NCBI GenBank assembly: GCA_023101885.1
Contig: JALPQD010000303.1
Location: 2,724,786 to 2,788,785 of the forward strand
Direction: 5' to 3'
DNA: 64,000 nt
From: Typhlomys cinereus
Lineage: Eukaryota > Chordata > Mammalia > Rodentia > Platacanthomyidae
Position numbers and translations under genes: made by a program. The notes beneath the pieces were generated by a model. That model made no database searches, was not told where the DNA came from, and saw nothing but the letters and a program-made list of their open reading frames with translations. This document shows positions 30,055 to 41,474 of this stretch, piece by piece (position 1 is the first letter of the stretch; each line of letters starts with the position of its first letter).

Positions 30055-30570
30055 GATCTAAACTTCCTGTGCCAGAAAAGAAGATCCCCATCTGCCTCGT
30101 GAAGGTCTATGAAGATTGGAATTGCTTCAGAGTAAATGATGTTCTTGAGTTACATGGTGTGCTGTCTGCGGCTTCTGTCCTGAGTATATTGAATAAGGAA
30201 GAAAGGGAGGCCTCCGCATTTCTGGACCCCATGGAGTGCTTCTGTAGTGCCAAGGAATTCACGTGATTTTATCCCAGAAATCGCAGCACAGCAACCCATT
30301 GTTACCCACTTACCTTAACAAAGAGGAGAGCAGAACCTTTGTGTCTAGTTTCTTGTCGGAGTAGTCCGTAGTCAGATCAGAGTTTCTTGGGGTCTGCTCT
30401 CATGCCTATTTGGGAGCCAGTCTGCCTGCTGCCTTATACTATATCTCATCTCTACAGAATATACAAGAGATGTTTTTCCACTAGGAAAGTTTACAGTTAA
30501 CTTGAATGGTTGCCCCAGAATAGTACCTTCACTAAACACTTATATCAAATAACTCAACATCTTGTTCCAG
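30055..30570 (+). pseudogene. Processed pseudogene of MCMBP (MCM-binding protein), partial
   Basis: MCMBP binds the MCM replicative helicase. The plus strand matches its middle part without introns: LVKVYEDWNCFRVNDVLELH, then LSILNKEEREASAFLDPMEC. In other frames it continues with ILAQKLQHINPLLPTCLNKE and a further diverged stretch to about 30570. Frameshifts and stops follow the 65-codon open stretch (30069-30266), so it is dead. The 5' and 3' ends of the mRNA are missing. It lies just inside the left arm of the inverted repeat. Confidence 0.85.
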
Positions 30571-30704
30571 CAGTAAGCTCATTATAAAGTTTTAGAATCC
30601 TAAGCATACTTGTAATAAATCCAATAGTTTTGTTCAACCTAGATGTGAAGCTTGAGATCTTAATAGATTTAATTTAAGGGGACAAAGCTCACTAATTCAC
30701 TTAA

Positions 30705-31147
30705 TTTAATTTTATTTTTTTATTTAGTGTGTGTGTGTGTGTGTGTATCGGAGGGCACTGTGTGTCCCTGTGAGAGCCAAGGGTGACTTCGGGAATCCTC
30801 CTGGATTGCTTCTGCCTCCTTTTGGCTTTGCTCTGGGATTTCCCAGACTCCTCCCTCCAAGGATGGAAGTATAGGCTGTGGAAGTATAGGCTGGGATAAA
30901 ATCACGTGAATTCCTTGGCACTACAGAAGCACTCCATGGGGTCCAGAAATGCGGAGGCCTCCCTTTCTTCCTTATTCAATATACTCAGGACAGAAGCCGC
31001 AGACAGCACACCATGTAACTCAAGAACATCATTTACTCTGAAGTATAGGCTGTTTCTACCTGACGTTTTTATATGGGACCTGGGATCCAAACTCAGGACC
31101 TTCTGCTTGCAAGACAGTGTCTTAACCCCTGAGTCATCTCTCCAGCC
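30705..31147 (-). mobile_element. B2-superfamily SINE split by a templated insertion
   Basis: The complement of a full SINE: (GT)n, 'gagagccaagggtgacttcg', 'tttgctctgggatttccca', then after 31043 'ttctacctgacg' and 'tgagtcatctctccagcc'. It is interrupted at 30879-31039. Confidence 0.85.
30891..31043 (-). repeat. 153-bp inverted copy of the MCMBP pseudogene segment
   Basis: It is the exact reverse complement of 30125-30277 as far as I can read (153 of 153). It sits inside a SINE. The 13-base SINE word gaagtataggctg flanks it: twice before (30866-30878, 30881-30893) and once after (31040-31052). Confidence 0.95.
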
Positions 31148-31149
31148 TT

Positions 31150-32334
31150 AATTCACTTGATTTTAAATGTATTCTCCTAAACATTCACATGCATTGCCTT
31201 AGCACAGATATGCAAGTTTGGCAATTAATGCAATTGCAGAACTCCTTCAGAATTGAACTTCCTGTTGATGCCAATTTGCTTGTTCAGTTTAGTTTCCATC
31301 TTATACATGAGACACCTCATTTTAAATAAACTCTAAATTACACAAGTCTATTTTCTTTTTTTTTTTAAATCCATAGTAATAAAGTTCACAATTCATTCTA
31401 TAACCTCACTCGGACTATTCCTGGCTGACGTCCCTGTAACAGATAAAGAAATAATGAATAAAACCGAAAGTGTTTGGGTCAGAGTGAAGTGGAAATTGTG
31501 GATAGGATGGGTGTGGTTCAGCTGGGTTGGCGGGGTGAGATTGGAAATGAGATTCAGGTTGGGAATGAGACTAAAGTTGAAGTGGGGGTCAGTGAAGTGA
31601 TTAGGATAAAAGGAGCTGGGTAAGAACGAGGGGCACAGATTTGGGGGTGAGAGAGGATCCGCTGGGGTTGGACGAGGAAGGTAGTCCATGCTGCATGCAA
31701 TGAGGGGACCCTGGGCTGTGAATGACTGTTGCTGGCTAGGGTGATGGCTGACACCAGACTGAACCAGAAGGCTGAAGGACGAGGATGAGGAAATGCCTTG
31801 CGCTTCATACTTGGGGCTTACATGGGTTTGGGGAAATCAAAAGTCTCATTGGTGCATGATTACCCCCAAAAGATTTTAACCCCACTTCACTACCAGTGCT
31901 CCCCAGGTTCATAGTTCTGTTGCACAGGTGGAAGTGACCGCAGGGCGGGCCAACCTGCTACCCAGAGGACAGAACAGGAAGGAGGCCATGAGGTGCAGCT
32001 GCTCCCTGCTTCTGCTCCACAAGACAGGAGGATCCAATTTCAGGGGCTGTTTCCTCTTTCCCAAAGCCTCAGCTCTTTCTGTCCAGCTCAGAGCCCAGCT
32101 GCAAGCCTTGTGCAATCCTAAAACAGGAAAGGCCTGGGCAGGGGGAAGTCCCCACTGGGTCAAAGATGTGGGCAATTGAGCAGCAGTAATGTAACGTGGG
32201 GCCACATTGAAACCTTCTCTCAGGCAAAGGGAAAAATGGGGTGGTGATCCATTTCACCAGGAAGTCCCTGTCTCCCTGGCTATCTAGCCTTTGGAGGGAG
32301 TCTGTGAGAGTCAAGGGAATGTCATGAACTGTTG
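31150..32334. other. Loop of the inverted repeat, no gene recognised
   Basis: Unique-looking sequence. A G/A-rich stretch at 31480-31700 has loosely repeated 'gggaatgaga'-like words. No frame matched a known protein. Confidence 0.45.
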
Positions 32335-33295
32335 CCTCCCATCCAGGCTTATCCCAGCGCAGACAGAGATTGGAAAACATCAGCGGAAAGCAATCCTTCT
32401 CCAAGGCCTCTGATAGTCTCCATGTGGCCCACTACGGCCTGAAGAAACAGGTCCTCATTGTGGAGAACACAGGGGCTCTAATATCCAGGCCACTCCACAA
32501 GCTGATTTCTCTTTTTTCCCACCTTGAAGCAGAAGGGAAAAAGGAACAAACAGCCCAGGCACAATAGCACACACCTGCATCAGCAAACCAGGCCTGATAA
32601 CACACACCTGCGTCTCCAGCACTCAGGAGGCTGAGACAGGAAGGCCTCAAGGTCAAGGCCACAGTGAAACCTTGTCTGAAAAAAACAAAGAAACAAAATC
32701 CAGACCACAGAAAACCCCCCACGACAGATGAGATCCTGCCAAGTCATGGCTAAATTTACAGACACACTATGTGCAATTGACATATGGGAGAGATGGTGAT
32801 CACTCCAGGCAATTCTGGAAACCGTTAACAGAACATATTCTTTTCAGTCTTGCAACTCTGATTCCACTTGGTCCCTTGATAGGGATCCCACAAGGAAAAT
32901 TAGGCCCCTGTGCCTTGTGAATACTCTATATGCATCTGTAAAAGAAGGCAAAGCTCCAAATCTGGGTGGATCTTTTATTCCAAATCACAGTGACCCAAAA
33001 CAAATGCTTGGTGACATTCTAGTCTGCAGTTCTCAGGACTCAGAGTTTAATTTTCTGTCACTCTGTCTTGATGTAGCAATCTCACTAGCCTTGATCCTCC
33101 TGCCTCATCCTTCTGAGTGATGGGATCTCAGGTGAGCAGTGTCATGTGTAGCCCAATTTCTCTTCTTTTTTCTCGTTTTTCTTCGAATCAAAATCCAAAT
33201 GGTCTTTCCCATTGCTTCCTTCCTCGTTAATTGGTCCAGGACCTCCAGCTCATAGGTTGTGACATGGTGACATAGTAGGATCATTCCTTCAGTCC
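32335..33295 (-). repeat. Right arm of the 1-kb inverted repeat
   Basis: It begins 'ccaggcttatcccagcgcag', the complement of the left arm's 'gggctgataagcctgg', and ends at 'cattccttcagtcct', the complement of 'agactgaaggaatg' at 29032. Similarity stops beyond both points. Confidence 0.9.
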
Positions 33296-34150
33296 TCTAC
33301 ACACTGGAATCACTTACCCCTCGGCAGGTGGAACACATTCTCCAGCCTCAGATTTGATCTTGGCCCTGTGACCTATGGTGGTGAATGGATATAAGAAAAC
33401 ATGACAAAAATGACCTTCTGTGATGGCCTTCCCACTTGTGTTTTTGCCACTGTCACTCAAAGAGTAGGTTCTAGCACACATTGACACAAAGGGTGAAGAG
33501 ATAGATAAGTGGACAGAACCAAGCCTCTGGCCTACTATGCTGGTCAGTCTGTGCCACCCAGACCTGAGCTGCCCTTCAGTCCTGGAGGGTATTGTTGGGT
33601 CTCAATAGAATTTGGTGGTTGCTTGTTTGACTACTTAGCAGTCTAAGGTCTAGGCCCTAACACCATATATATATGGAATTTGCATATATATGCAAATATA
33701 TATATGGAATTTGCATGCCTTTCCTTAGGGCAAAGAGAGTCGGGACTTGTCTATCTGGCCAAGTCAGGCAACATAACTTTCCATCCTTGTACAAATAGTA
33801 TAAGGCAATTTCTCAGTAAGAATTTACTGATTCTCACATGAGTTTATGAGAATTTAACCTTCACACACACTTTGTGAAGTAGGTACTGTTATTCTTATTT
33901 CAGGGGCATGAGACAGGGGATTCGTCTGAGGCAAATTTGTTTTGGAGAGAGAGAGAGAAATTGACAACAAATATCAAATAGAAATTGAACAAAAATAAAA
34001 TAGGTCTCTTCCTTCTCCTCAGGTTAGTATTGACGTTCAACTATTTCTTTTCCTGGGTGATGGGTTGAAACAAGGTCTCGCTGTATAGGCCTTGATCTTA
34101 CAAGACCCTTCACTCACTAGGATTACAGGTATTCATCGCCATGTCCAGCT
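33296..34150. other. Intergenic, no gene; AT-rich palindrome at 33662-33718
   Basis: No coding signal. It holds a 20-base perfect palindrome (33678-33697) with octamer motifs, and a B1-like fragment near 34070-34150. Confidence 0.5.
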
Positions 34151-34154
34151 GGCT

Positions 34155-34768
34155 TCAAATGTTGGCATGGCGACTCAGCAACCATTGTGAAACTAGGCCC
34201 TTTCCTTTCCACTCAGCCATCTCCAATGGCTGAAAGATGGTATAGAGCTCGTGGTTTGAAGGCCCAGATTCCTTCAGGGGCCGAAAGCCCAACTTGAGGA
34301 CATTTTTTGCCCTTTGGAGGTTTGGCTGCCGAAGAGGAGGCTTTTCCAGCATCAGCGCACAAAACTTGGTGCAGCTGTGGCTCAAGTGGACCAAGCTACG
34401 TTTCAACCTTGCTTCGAAATCTGACAGCGTCCCCCAAGTGGTACTGGTTTTGGTGAATGATTTAAGGGGTTCATGCAGAGCAACAAAAGCTTGGCACCAA
34501 CTGGCAGGCATGGAGTTCCTACAAGGAAAGGTGAAGCTTATAGCTGCATAGCTGCAGAGGTGAACCCACAGTGGTATTTGAGATGCCAGAACCATGGGAC
34601 TGCTGCTGAGGACAGCTGTGAGTGGAGATCCAGCCTGGTTCAGAAGAACTCTGTTTATTACAACTTCTAGCTACAAACAGGGACTGGGAATGTCTAGAAT
34701 CTTTGAATCATCTTAACTACGTGATGAGCAACAGAAGATGGACATTGAAGTACAGGATGAGGTAATTT
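34155..34768. other. Unrecognised stretch with overlapping open frames
   Basis: A 146-codon frame on the minus strand (34155-34595) and an 85-codon frame on the plus strand (34294-34551) overlap. Neither resembles a family I know. It could be a decayed retrocopy or chance. Confidence 0.3.
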
Positions 34769-35070
34769 GCTGGACTTTGGTCTTTTTTTTTTTCACTTTT
34801 ATAATTGAGATTTATTGGTTGAGGATCAGTCCACAGACATTTTAATTCGTACACAACTCTTAATTACATGTACTGAAGAATCTAAAAAGCCACACATTGT
34901 GTTTCACAAAACAGTTATTCCAAGGATGTCCGGATTCCACCTCGGAGACCATTTTCCATCGATCGCCGATGGTCCCGACTCCGCCCATTCATCCTCCTCA
35001 TCACATGTATTACTCAGGGGTTGGCTTGTTCACAGCACGTCAGCAACATGACTTGGAAAACCGCACCACG

Positions 35071-35130
35071 ACCAGAGAGATGTCACACAGGGCAGTTCTG
35101 ACCAGAGAGATGTCACACAGGGCAGTTCTG
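35071..35130. repeat. 30-bp perfect tandem duplication in the HMGN1 retrocopy 3' UTR
   Basis: Units 35071-35100 and 35101-35130 are identical (accagagaga...gttctg). Confidence 0.97.
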
Positions 35131-35534
35131 ACTGGCAGCCCGCAAGGAGTGGTTTCTTTAGGAAACAGCTCTACTAGAAAACACGGGACACAACTGCACA
35201 ACTGAGAAGCCCACTGCCGTCCAGAACGCTTTGTATTGCAGGATAGAAAACTAACCCACTACGGAATGTTGCACTGACACCAAGACAGTCGCAGCTGCCT
35301 CGATTCAGTGCCCACTATTTTCTGGTTGTACCAAAAAATAAACAACCAAGCAATGATTTCACCTCTTAAAAAAAAACCATTTACACTTAAAAAATGGGAT
35401 GAGGTGGGATTCCCTCCTTTTTAAAAATGTTTCTAGAGCTACTAAAAAACTCGCATTTACAAAATAGTCGATAAAAATATTCCTCTGGATTGTAGAAGAA
35501 GGGAGACAGGGACCATTGCGGACACGGCACGGGA

Positions 35535-35837
35535 TTAGTCAGACTTGGTTTCTTTCTCGTCCACATCATTGGAGGCCGTGCTCTCCTCGGTTTTGGTCTC
35601 TCCATTTTCTGGAGGTAGATCCGCTTTAGTGTCTGGGTCGGTCACCGCAGCCTGCTTTCCCTTCGCTCCTCGCTTCCCTTTTGCTTGTACTTTTTTGTCT
35701 GAAGATTTATCCTTTCCCGCGGCCTTTTTCGGCTTTGATTCCACTTTGGCGGGAGTGGGTTTGGCCGACAACTGCGCCGATCTGCGCTTGGGCTCCTCCT
35801 TGGTGCCATCCGTGGAGCTGACCTTCCTCTTGGGCAT
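35535..35837 (-). CDS. Open frame of the HMGN1 retrocopy (100 residues)
   Basis: It runs from ATG 35837 to a stop at 35535 and encodes MPKRKVSSTDG through EKETKSD, the full length of human HMGN1 (100 residues). The nucleosome-binding core reads KRRSAQLSA; the family has RRSARLSA, so a key arginine is glutamine here. Lysine-rich and acidic C-terminal parts are kept. Whether it is expressed is unknown. Confidence 0.6.
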   Translation of the reverse strand: MPKRKVSSTDGTKEEPKRRSAQLSAKPTPAKVESKPKKAAGKDKSSDKKVQAKGKRGAKGKQAAVTDPDTKADLPPENGETKTEESTASNDVDEKETKSD

Positions 35838-36084
35838 CTTGGCTGCGCACGCGATGCTGCGGGCCGTCACGAAGATGCGCTGGACTTTGGTCTTAACTTG
35901 ATGTTTTCTCATTGTTACAGTGTTTTTATTTGGGATATTTAAAGAAAGATTTTTCAGTTCCAACATTTTAATAACTGAAATTTTAATGAGAGAATATTTT
36001 AAATTTGTTTATGAAATCTATTTATATTTTAAGAATTTTTAACACTTATGGGGACAAGTATTGAAGGTTACACTTTAAAAGTGC

Positions 36085-36432
36085 TATGTTTTTGTGTCAA
36101 GTTGACGTTGAATGAAGCCCAGTGCGAACCTGCAGGAGATTGTCTATCTGATGGTGGGATTAAGCCCTAGAATAAATCACGGAGAGCTTGTTGAGAGAGA
36201 GTCGACACCCTTGTGTACACTTGGCTGGTCTGGCAAATAAGGATCGTCTCTCTCTTCGCTGTTATGTAGTAATGGTGTGGCCAGTTCCCTCAGCCCTGGT
36301 GTTGGTGTATGCTCTCATGTCAAGCTGACAATAGACTGTAACTGGACTCTCAGTAAGAAAATAAACCTCTCGTTTCCTTAAGCCGTTTGATGGTCATTTA
36401 TTAGCAACCATGCAGGTGGACTGCAACCACGA
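36085..36432 (+). mobile_element. LTR-like interspersed repeat, family not identified
   Basis: It starts near 'tgtgtcaagttgac', contains AATAAA ('aagaaaataaacc') and ends at 'caggtggactgcaac'. Related copies: about 44829-45252 (-), 49541-49952 (-) and 50205-50368 (+). TG...CA ends suggest an LTR. Confidence 0.5.
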
Positions 36433-38037
36433 CTATTCTTTAAGTTCTTTAAGTCATATACAGCATTTGTGCTTATTGTCTACTAGCTAGAAGTTAGTCA
36501 TGAGGTCCACCTGTATTCTAACACAGGATATGCCCATCTGAATACTGAGAAGTGGGAAAGATATAGCCTGTCCTCATACAAGACCCATTGCTTGATCCTA
36601 CCTGGTTTCTGGATTCCAGTGCCAGTCAACTTGCCAGTATCTTCACAAAGCCTCCAATCTCCAACCCGAGCACCAGAACCCTCTGTTTCCTCAGCCTTCA
36701 GACCCCATTTTGTTTGTTTGTTTGTTTGTTGTTTGCATCTGAGATACATTTTCCATCTGAGTTCTGCCTTAGTGGCCTAAGGGATACTTTCAAAATAACA
36801 CTTTAATCATCTCGGGATTGAAGGCAGTGATGTTGTTCTGTGATTAGGACCTTAGGACCTATATAGAACTAGATTCAAATCCAGACATTTCATTTGCCAT
36901 TGACTATGAAAGAGTTGATTAACCACTCACAGCCTACCCATTAGAGAATTGTGAGGAAAAATTCCTGAGCCTGGAGTGAGAAAAAGTGCTCTGTCAACAC
37001 TGAGTTTGCCATGTCTGAAGGCTACAGTTCCCTCCCTTCCAGTAAAATGACCTCCATCCCATGGCCACACCCACGCCCTCAGGCCTTCAGTCTACCACTC
37101 ACAGAATCTGTCTGTCCCTCTGACTCTCTTCCACAGTCCTGCATCAGGCACTTATCTGTTTCTGTCCCTGGGCACATGAGAACCTTGGGGTTCCGGGAGG
37201 TGGAAGGGTCACCCTGATCCATGACCTAAGTGGGATGCCCTGACAAAATGCTCTGGGGCAGAGACTTTCAGCAAAGAAGGGGGTTTACTAGGTGATACAA
37301 AGATCCATGGTCAGCTGCTCCTTTTCCATTGGAGGTCTGCATCCTACCTGGGTACCTGCAGTGCTGGAGCTCCGTCTGTGGAGAGGCGTGCAGGGGGAGG
37401 AGCCTCAGAGCACCACAAGGGCACAGGTTGTGGTACAGCGATGGAGATCTTGCCTAGCATGCTTGGAGGCCCCAGGTGCCATACCTGGTACTACAAACCA
37501 AACAACCTCCCCTTCACTTCCTTTTCAAGATGTGGCCTCAGAGCATATCTTCATCCCTCCTGGGGATGCCCCTCCAATGCCACTAAAAGCAGGAAAAGGA
37601 CAGTGAACAGAAAAGCTTGGAAAGGGATGGGAACAACAGGCCTCGGGGCAGGATGGCACATCATGTGCACACTCTCATCAGCTTCCATAAGATGGGAAGA
37701 ACATGGCATACAACAAGGGGCAGAGGAGATCACTAGGAAAGTTAGCCCTGAGCCGGGACAGGAGGGAACACTCCACAATTAGCTTCCTGAAATGATAGGA
37801 GCACGGGCCTCTCTCCTCCTGCCACGCGAAAGGATGTAGGACAGGATAAATACCACGTCAGACATCCTGCCTGTAAAGAAAAGCTAGTTATTGGGTGATC
37901 ACTATAGAGTGAAGGAGGAATAATGGGAGGAGAAGGATTCAGAAGTGACTAAATGCCGGACAAGATGGCACTCAGAATGTAGAGGGAGGAGGTTCAGAAG
38001 TTCAAGGCCTCAGATCAGAATGAATAAACAAACAGAT

Positions 38038-38088
<51 letters not shown>

Positions 38089-38160
38089 AAAATAAAGCCA
38101 CACATGATGGCGCGTGTGGTTATCATAGCCGCCTGAGCTACATAATAAAAACTGCCATTG
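36433..38160. other. Intergenic, no gene recognised
   Basis: Unique-looking sequence. (GATA)n of about 12 units lies at 38038-38085. Open frames near 37292-37782 match nothing I know. Confidence 0.45.
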
Positions 38161-38367
38161 AGGGCTGGAGAGGTGGCTCAGGGGTTGAGCCTCTGCCTTG
38201 CAGGCGGAGGGTCCCAAGTTCTGATCCTAGGCCCACGTATAGATGCTGGGCAGAAGCGGGGACGGCCTGCATTTCTGGTCCTGTTAGGGAGGAGCCTGTG
38301 AATCCCGGGCAGAGTAAACAAGGAGGAGATGGAGGCATCCATGGTGGTTCCCGAATTCGTCCCTGGT

Positions 38368-38422
<55 letters not shown>

Positions 38423-38475
38423 GCATGCACACACATGCATACACGCACAATTGAATAAATAATAAAGAAAAAAAA
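38161..38475 (+). mobile_element. Young, GC-rich B2-superfamily SINE
   Basis: Head 'ggctggagaggtggctcagg', body 'cagaagcggggacggcctgc' and 'cccgaattcgtccctggttc', a long (CA)n (38372-38420) and an A-rich end. 'aactgccattga' precedes and follows it, a likely target duplication. Confidence 0.8.
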
Positions 38476-38779
38476 CTGCCATTGAAACCTAGCGGAAAGA
38501 ATAAAAAGAGGAGGGAAAGAAGGAAAGAGAAAGAGGAGGGAGGAGAAAGAGAGATGTATATGTGGAGGTCAAGTTACAATTTTCAGAAGTCATCCTTTCC
38601 TTCCACTAAATGGGCTTCTGTGGATGAAGTTCAGGTTGCCAGGTTGGCTAGCAGGTTCTCAGCTTCTAAAAAGCTATTTTTATTTTCGCCCCCTTCTGGT
38701 AGCTCTAGGGTTTGAACCAGAGACCTCTTGTGTACCAGACATGTACCCTTTTCACTGAGCTACCACCAAAAGCCAGAAC

Positions 38780-39010
38780 CAGAGTTCAAATTCCCAGGAG
38801 CTTCTTAAATTCTGGGTAGGCATGGTAATCCACCTGTAATTCCAATCTCAGGAGTTAGAGACTAGGAATGCCCAGAGAAAGCTGGCTAAGGAGTATGGGT
38901 GAGCTCTGGGTTTTATTAGAGGCCTTGTCTTAAAGTATAAGGTGCAAGAATGATCACTGGCATCAATCTTAAGACCACACACACACACACACACACACAC
39001 ATGCAGACAC
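38780..39010 (+). mobile_element. SINE fragments
   Basis: A diverged B1/B2-like stretch ('gtaatccacctgtaattcca') ends in (CA)n at 38977-39001. A B3-like antisense stretch precedes it at about 38555-38775. Confidence 0.4.
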
Positions 39011-41345
39011 ATACACACACACATACTCAATACATATGTACACATATGAGAGAGAGAGAATGCTGTTAGTAAAGGCGCCTGAGTTCAATCCCCAAGAGCC
39101 CACACTGGAAGGAGAGAACCATTCCAAACTTAACCTTCACATGTACCATGACACATGAATGTGCTCTCTCTCCTCTTTCTCATACATAAATAAAATACTA
39201 AAGAGTAAATAAATGAATAACACATAGCCGCTGAGGGTATATGCAGGCCTGGAGGCGCTCCAGGGTGCTGCCCTCTGACCCCGCTGTACTGTTACCTCTG
39301 TTCACAGGAAGATGAGTCACAGGGAGGTGAAGTAACTGGAGCTGGAAGCGGGTCTGCACAGCAGTGGGCGGGAATGGAATGTGGACTCCAGCAGGGTTTC
39401 CTGAGCTATTGGACTACACTGCCTGTTGAGAGAACGTGTAAACAAAAGGTGAACATGTTGATCCCAGAGAAAATAGATAATCCAAGGAACAGACAAGAAC
39501 TGATAAAAAGAAAAATCTGCTGCTATTTCACCCATAAAACAAAAGTTTGATATCCATAAAACAAAAGTTTGACAGAAGGCTATTAAATAAAGCCTGAAAG
39601 AATGCCTGGAAATTTTAAATCAAATTACTAAAGTAAAAGGAAATTAATAAAAAGAAATGTGGTATTCTGTGGTTTGATTTTCAAAGATTAATTCAATCTT
39701 TTTTTGAAGGGGAAATAATGATGGTGATAATAATAACCCTGATTTCAAATCCTGTATTCTCAAACTAGGGGTGCACATCTGTAATTCTAGAATTTTGGAG
39801 GTGGAGACAAGATGATCAAAAGTACAAGGCCATCCTCAGTTATGTATCAGGTTAGAGGCTAGCCAAGGTTGCATTAGAACCCATATTAAAAAAAAAAAAA
39901 AAAAATCCTGAGACTCCTGTGTTACCAGGTAGATGGGTGAACACATAAGGAGAACTTCTGCAACAGTCCACTAGGAGGAGCCAGGGGACGAAGACACTAG
40001 TGAGGCAAGGAAAGGCACGCAGGTGACCTGGTCTTCAGATTCACCCTGCATGAAGTCTTACCTGAAGCTAAAAGATAGAAGGACTCCGACTATCTAGCCT
40101 CGGTTGTCTATCCAGTCCTCGGATGAACCACCATCATTGGAAGGCTACTGTGAGAGGACTAAGCATGGAGTTCAGTGGCAGAGTTGTGCCAACGTCTGCA
40201 GACCCTGGATTATATCCTGGCGGAGAGGGGAAGCAGTATAGAAGGGATGCGAAGAGATGCTGGACAACCCCAGCTGTGACTACATAGCGCATTGTGCTGA
40301 TGAGAGGCCCAGATGAGAAGTCGTACATGGCAAGCCAGCTTTCCTCTCAGAAATAAAAAAAAGCAATTGAAAAAATAAAATGAAGCAAGCAGTTTGCGTC
40401 TGCCATGCCTGTTGTTCTCTTTGCTGAGCCCTAAACAAGCTTGTTTTCACTCCAGTGTGGTATTCCAACCTCCTATCCCTGGAACATTGGTGGCCTAGTG
40501 CGTCAGGGTGGGCAGCAGGACTTTCACCTTTGCTGACTAGATTCTCAGTCTTGAGGGATGAGAGACCCCATTCTCCTGTGGGAACCTTCTCTGCCCCGCA
40601 GGTCTGGTAACTTTGGTGAAATCTAAAGACACCCCTGCCCTGTCAACAACTCCTACAGCCCTCCAACACCAGAGATTCTGTTTCTTCAGCCCACAGAGAA
40701 TAAAGGAGTTTTCTTTCTCTCTGCTCCATCTCTTCTCCCAGCATACACCAAGCAGCATGTTGCACCCAACGTGCCTCCAATTTCTCTTCCCTGCCTCTCT
40801 GGCTGGCCTTCCTGAGAACAACTGCTGCATTTCCAGCAACATCACACAGGTTCAACGTTGTGTCTCTAGACAAGCTTCAACAAGGCTTCCAACCTCTCCC
40901 ATCAGAAGTCCCGCTCAAACCCCATAAACTCGCTGGGTCAGGCAACATGGTCCTTCTACTGAAACACTCTTCACTGTGGTTCTCTTTCTTGTACTTCCAC
41001 AGAACCCAGACCTCAGCAACAAGCACATTCCCCCATCAGCTTTACGAAGCTACTAAAAAGATCGCCAACAAAATTCCCAAGATTGGGATTTTTCTGAAAT
41101 CAAAATGGGAACAGGTCCTTAATGTCTGGTTCTCAAGGTGTTCCTCAACAGATAAACCATCGCTCTCTCATTGCACTCAGAGTGAAAAGGGGGGATGGTG
41201 AGATCACAATTAGTCACTACCTTACCGTGGAGCCTTGTCTGCATGCATGCTGTCTCACCCTAACTGTGTGAGGATCGTTAAAAAATTAAGTACTGACCTG
41301 TATACGGGTGGCTCTTCCGTTACTGTCATGTCTGCCTCTGTGTTT
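39011..41345. other. Intergenic, no gene recognised
   Basis: It includes a B1-like copy (39768-39900) and a 19-bp direct duplication ('ccataaaacaaaagtttga', 39533-39571). Open frames near 40537-41201 are not recognisable. Confidence 0.4.
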
Positions 41346-41360
41346 GAAGTTTACTGAATA

Positions 41361-41458
41361 GGGGCTGGAGAGATGGCTCAGGGGTTGTGATTCTGTCTCA
41401 CAAACAGAAGGCTCTGAGTTCAGATCCCAGGTCCCACGTTAAAAAAAAAAAAAAAATG
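41361..41458 (+). mobile_element. Head-only SINE with its own target duplication
   Basis: About 80 bp of the B2-superfamily head ('ggctggagagatggctcagg' to 'ggtcccacgtt'), followed directly by A15. Direct repeats gaagtttactgaata flank it (41346-41360 and about 41459-41473). Confidence 0.88.
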
Positions 41459-41474
41459 AAGTTTACTGAATAAA

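Larger units (their letters stand above)
34785..35878 (-). pseudogene. HMGN1 retrocopy, near full length, with target-site duplication
   Basis: An intronless copy of the HMGN1 mRNA (nucleosome-binding HMG protein 14): about 40 nt of 5' UTR, open frame 35837-35535, a 3' UTR of about 720 nt, a polyadenylation signal (AATAAA, 34816-34811) and an A-tract (T-run on plus at 34782-34793). Direct repeats gctggactttggtctt at 34769-34784 and 35879-35894 bound it; this is a classic L1-mediated insertion. No promoter is evident, so a silent retrocopy is the default view, although the frame is intact. Confidence 0.93.

Noticed and set aside
34155..34595. 146-codon minus-strand frame as a gene
   Set aside because: No family resemblance, an overlapping frame on the other strand and no splice context.
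35838..35966. N-terminal extension of the HMGN1 frame
   Set aside because: It runs through the 5' UTR and target duplication into unrelated flank; the true start is the MPKRK methionine.
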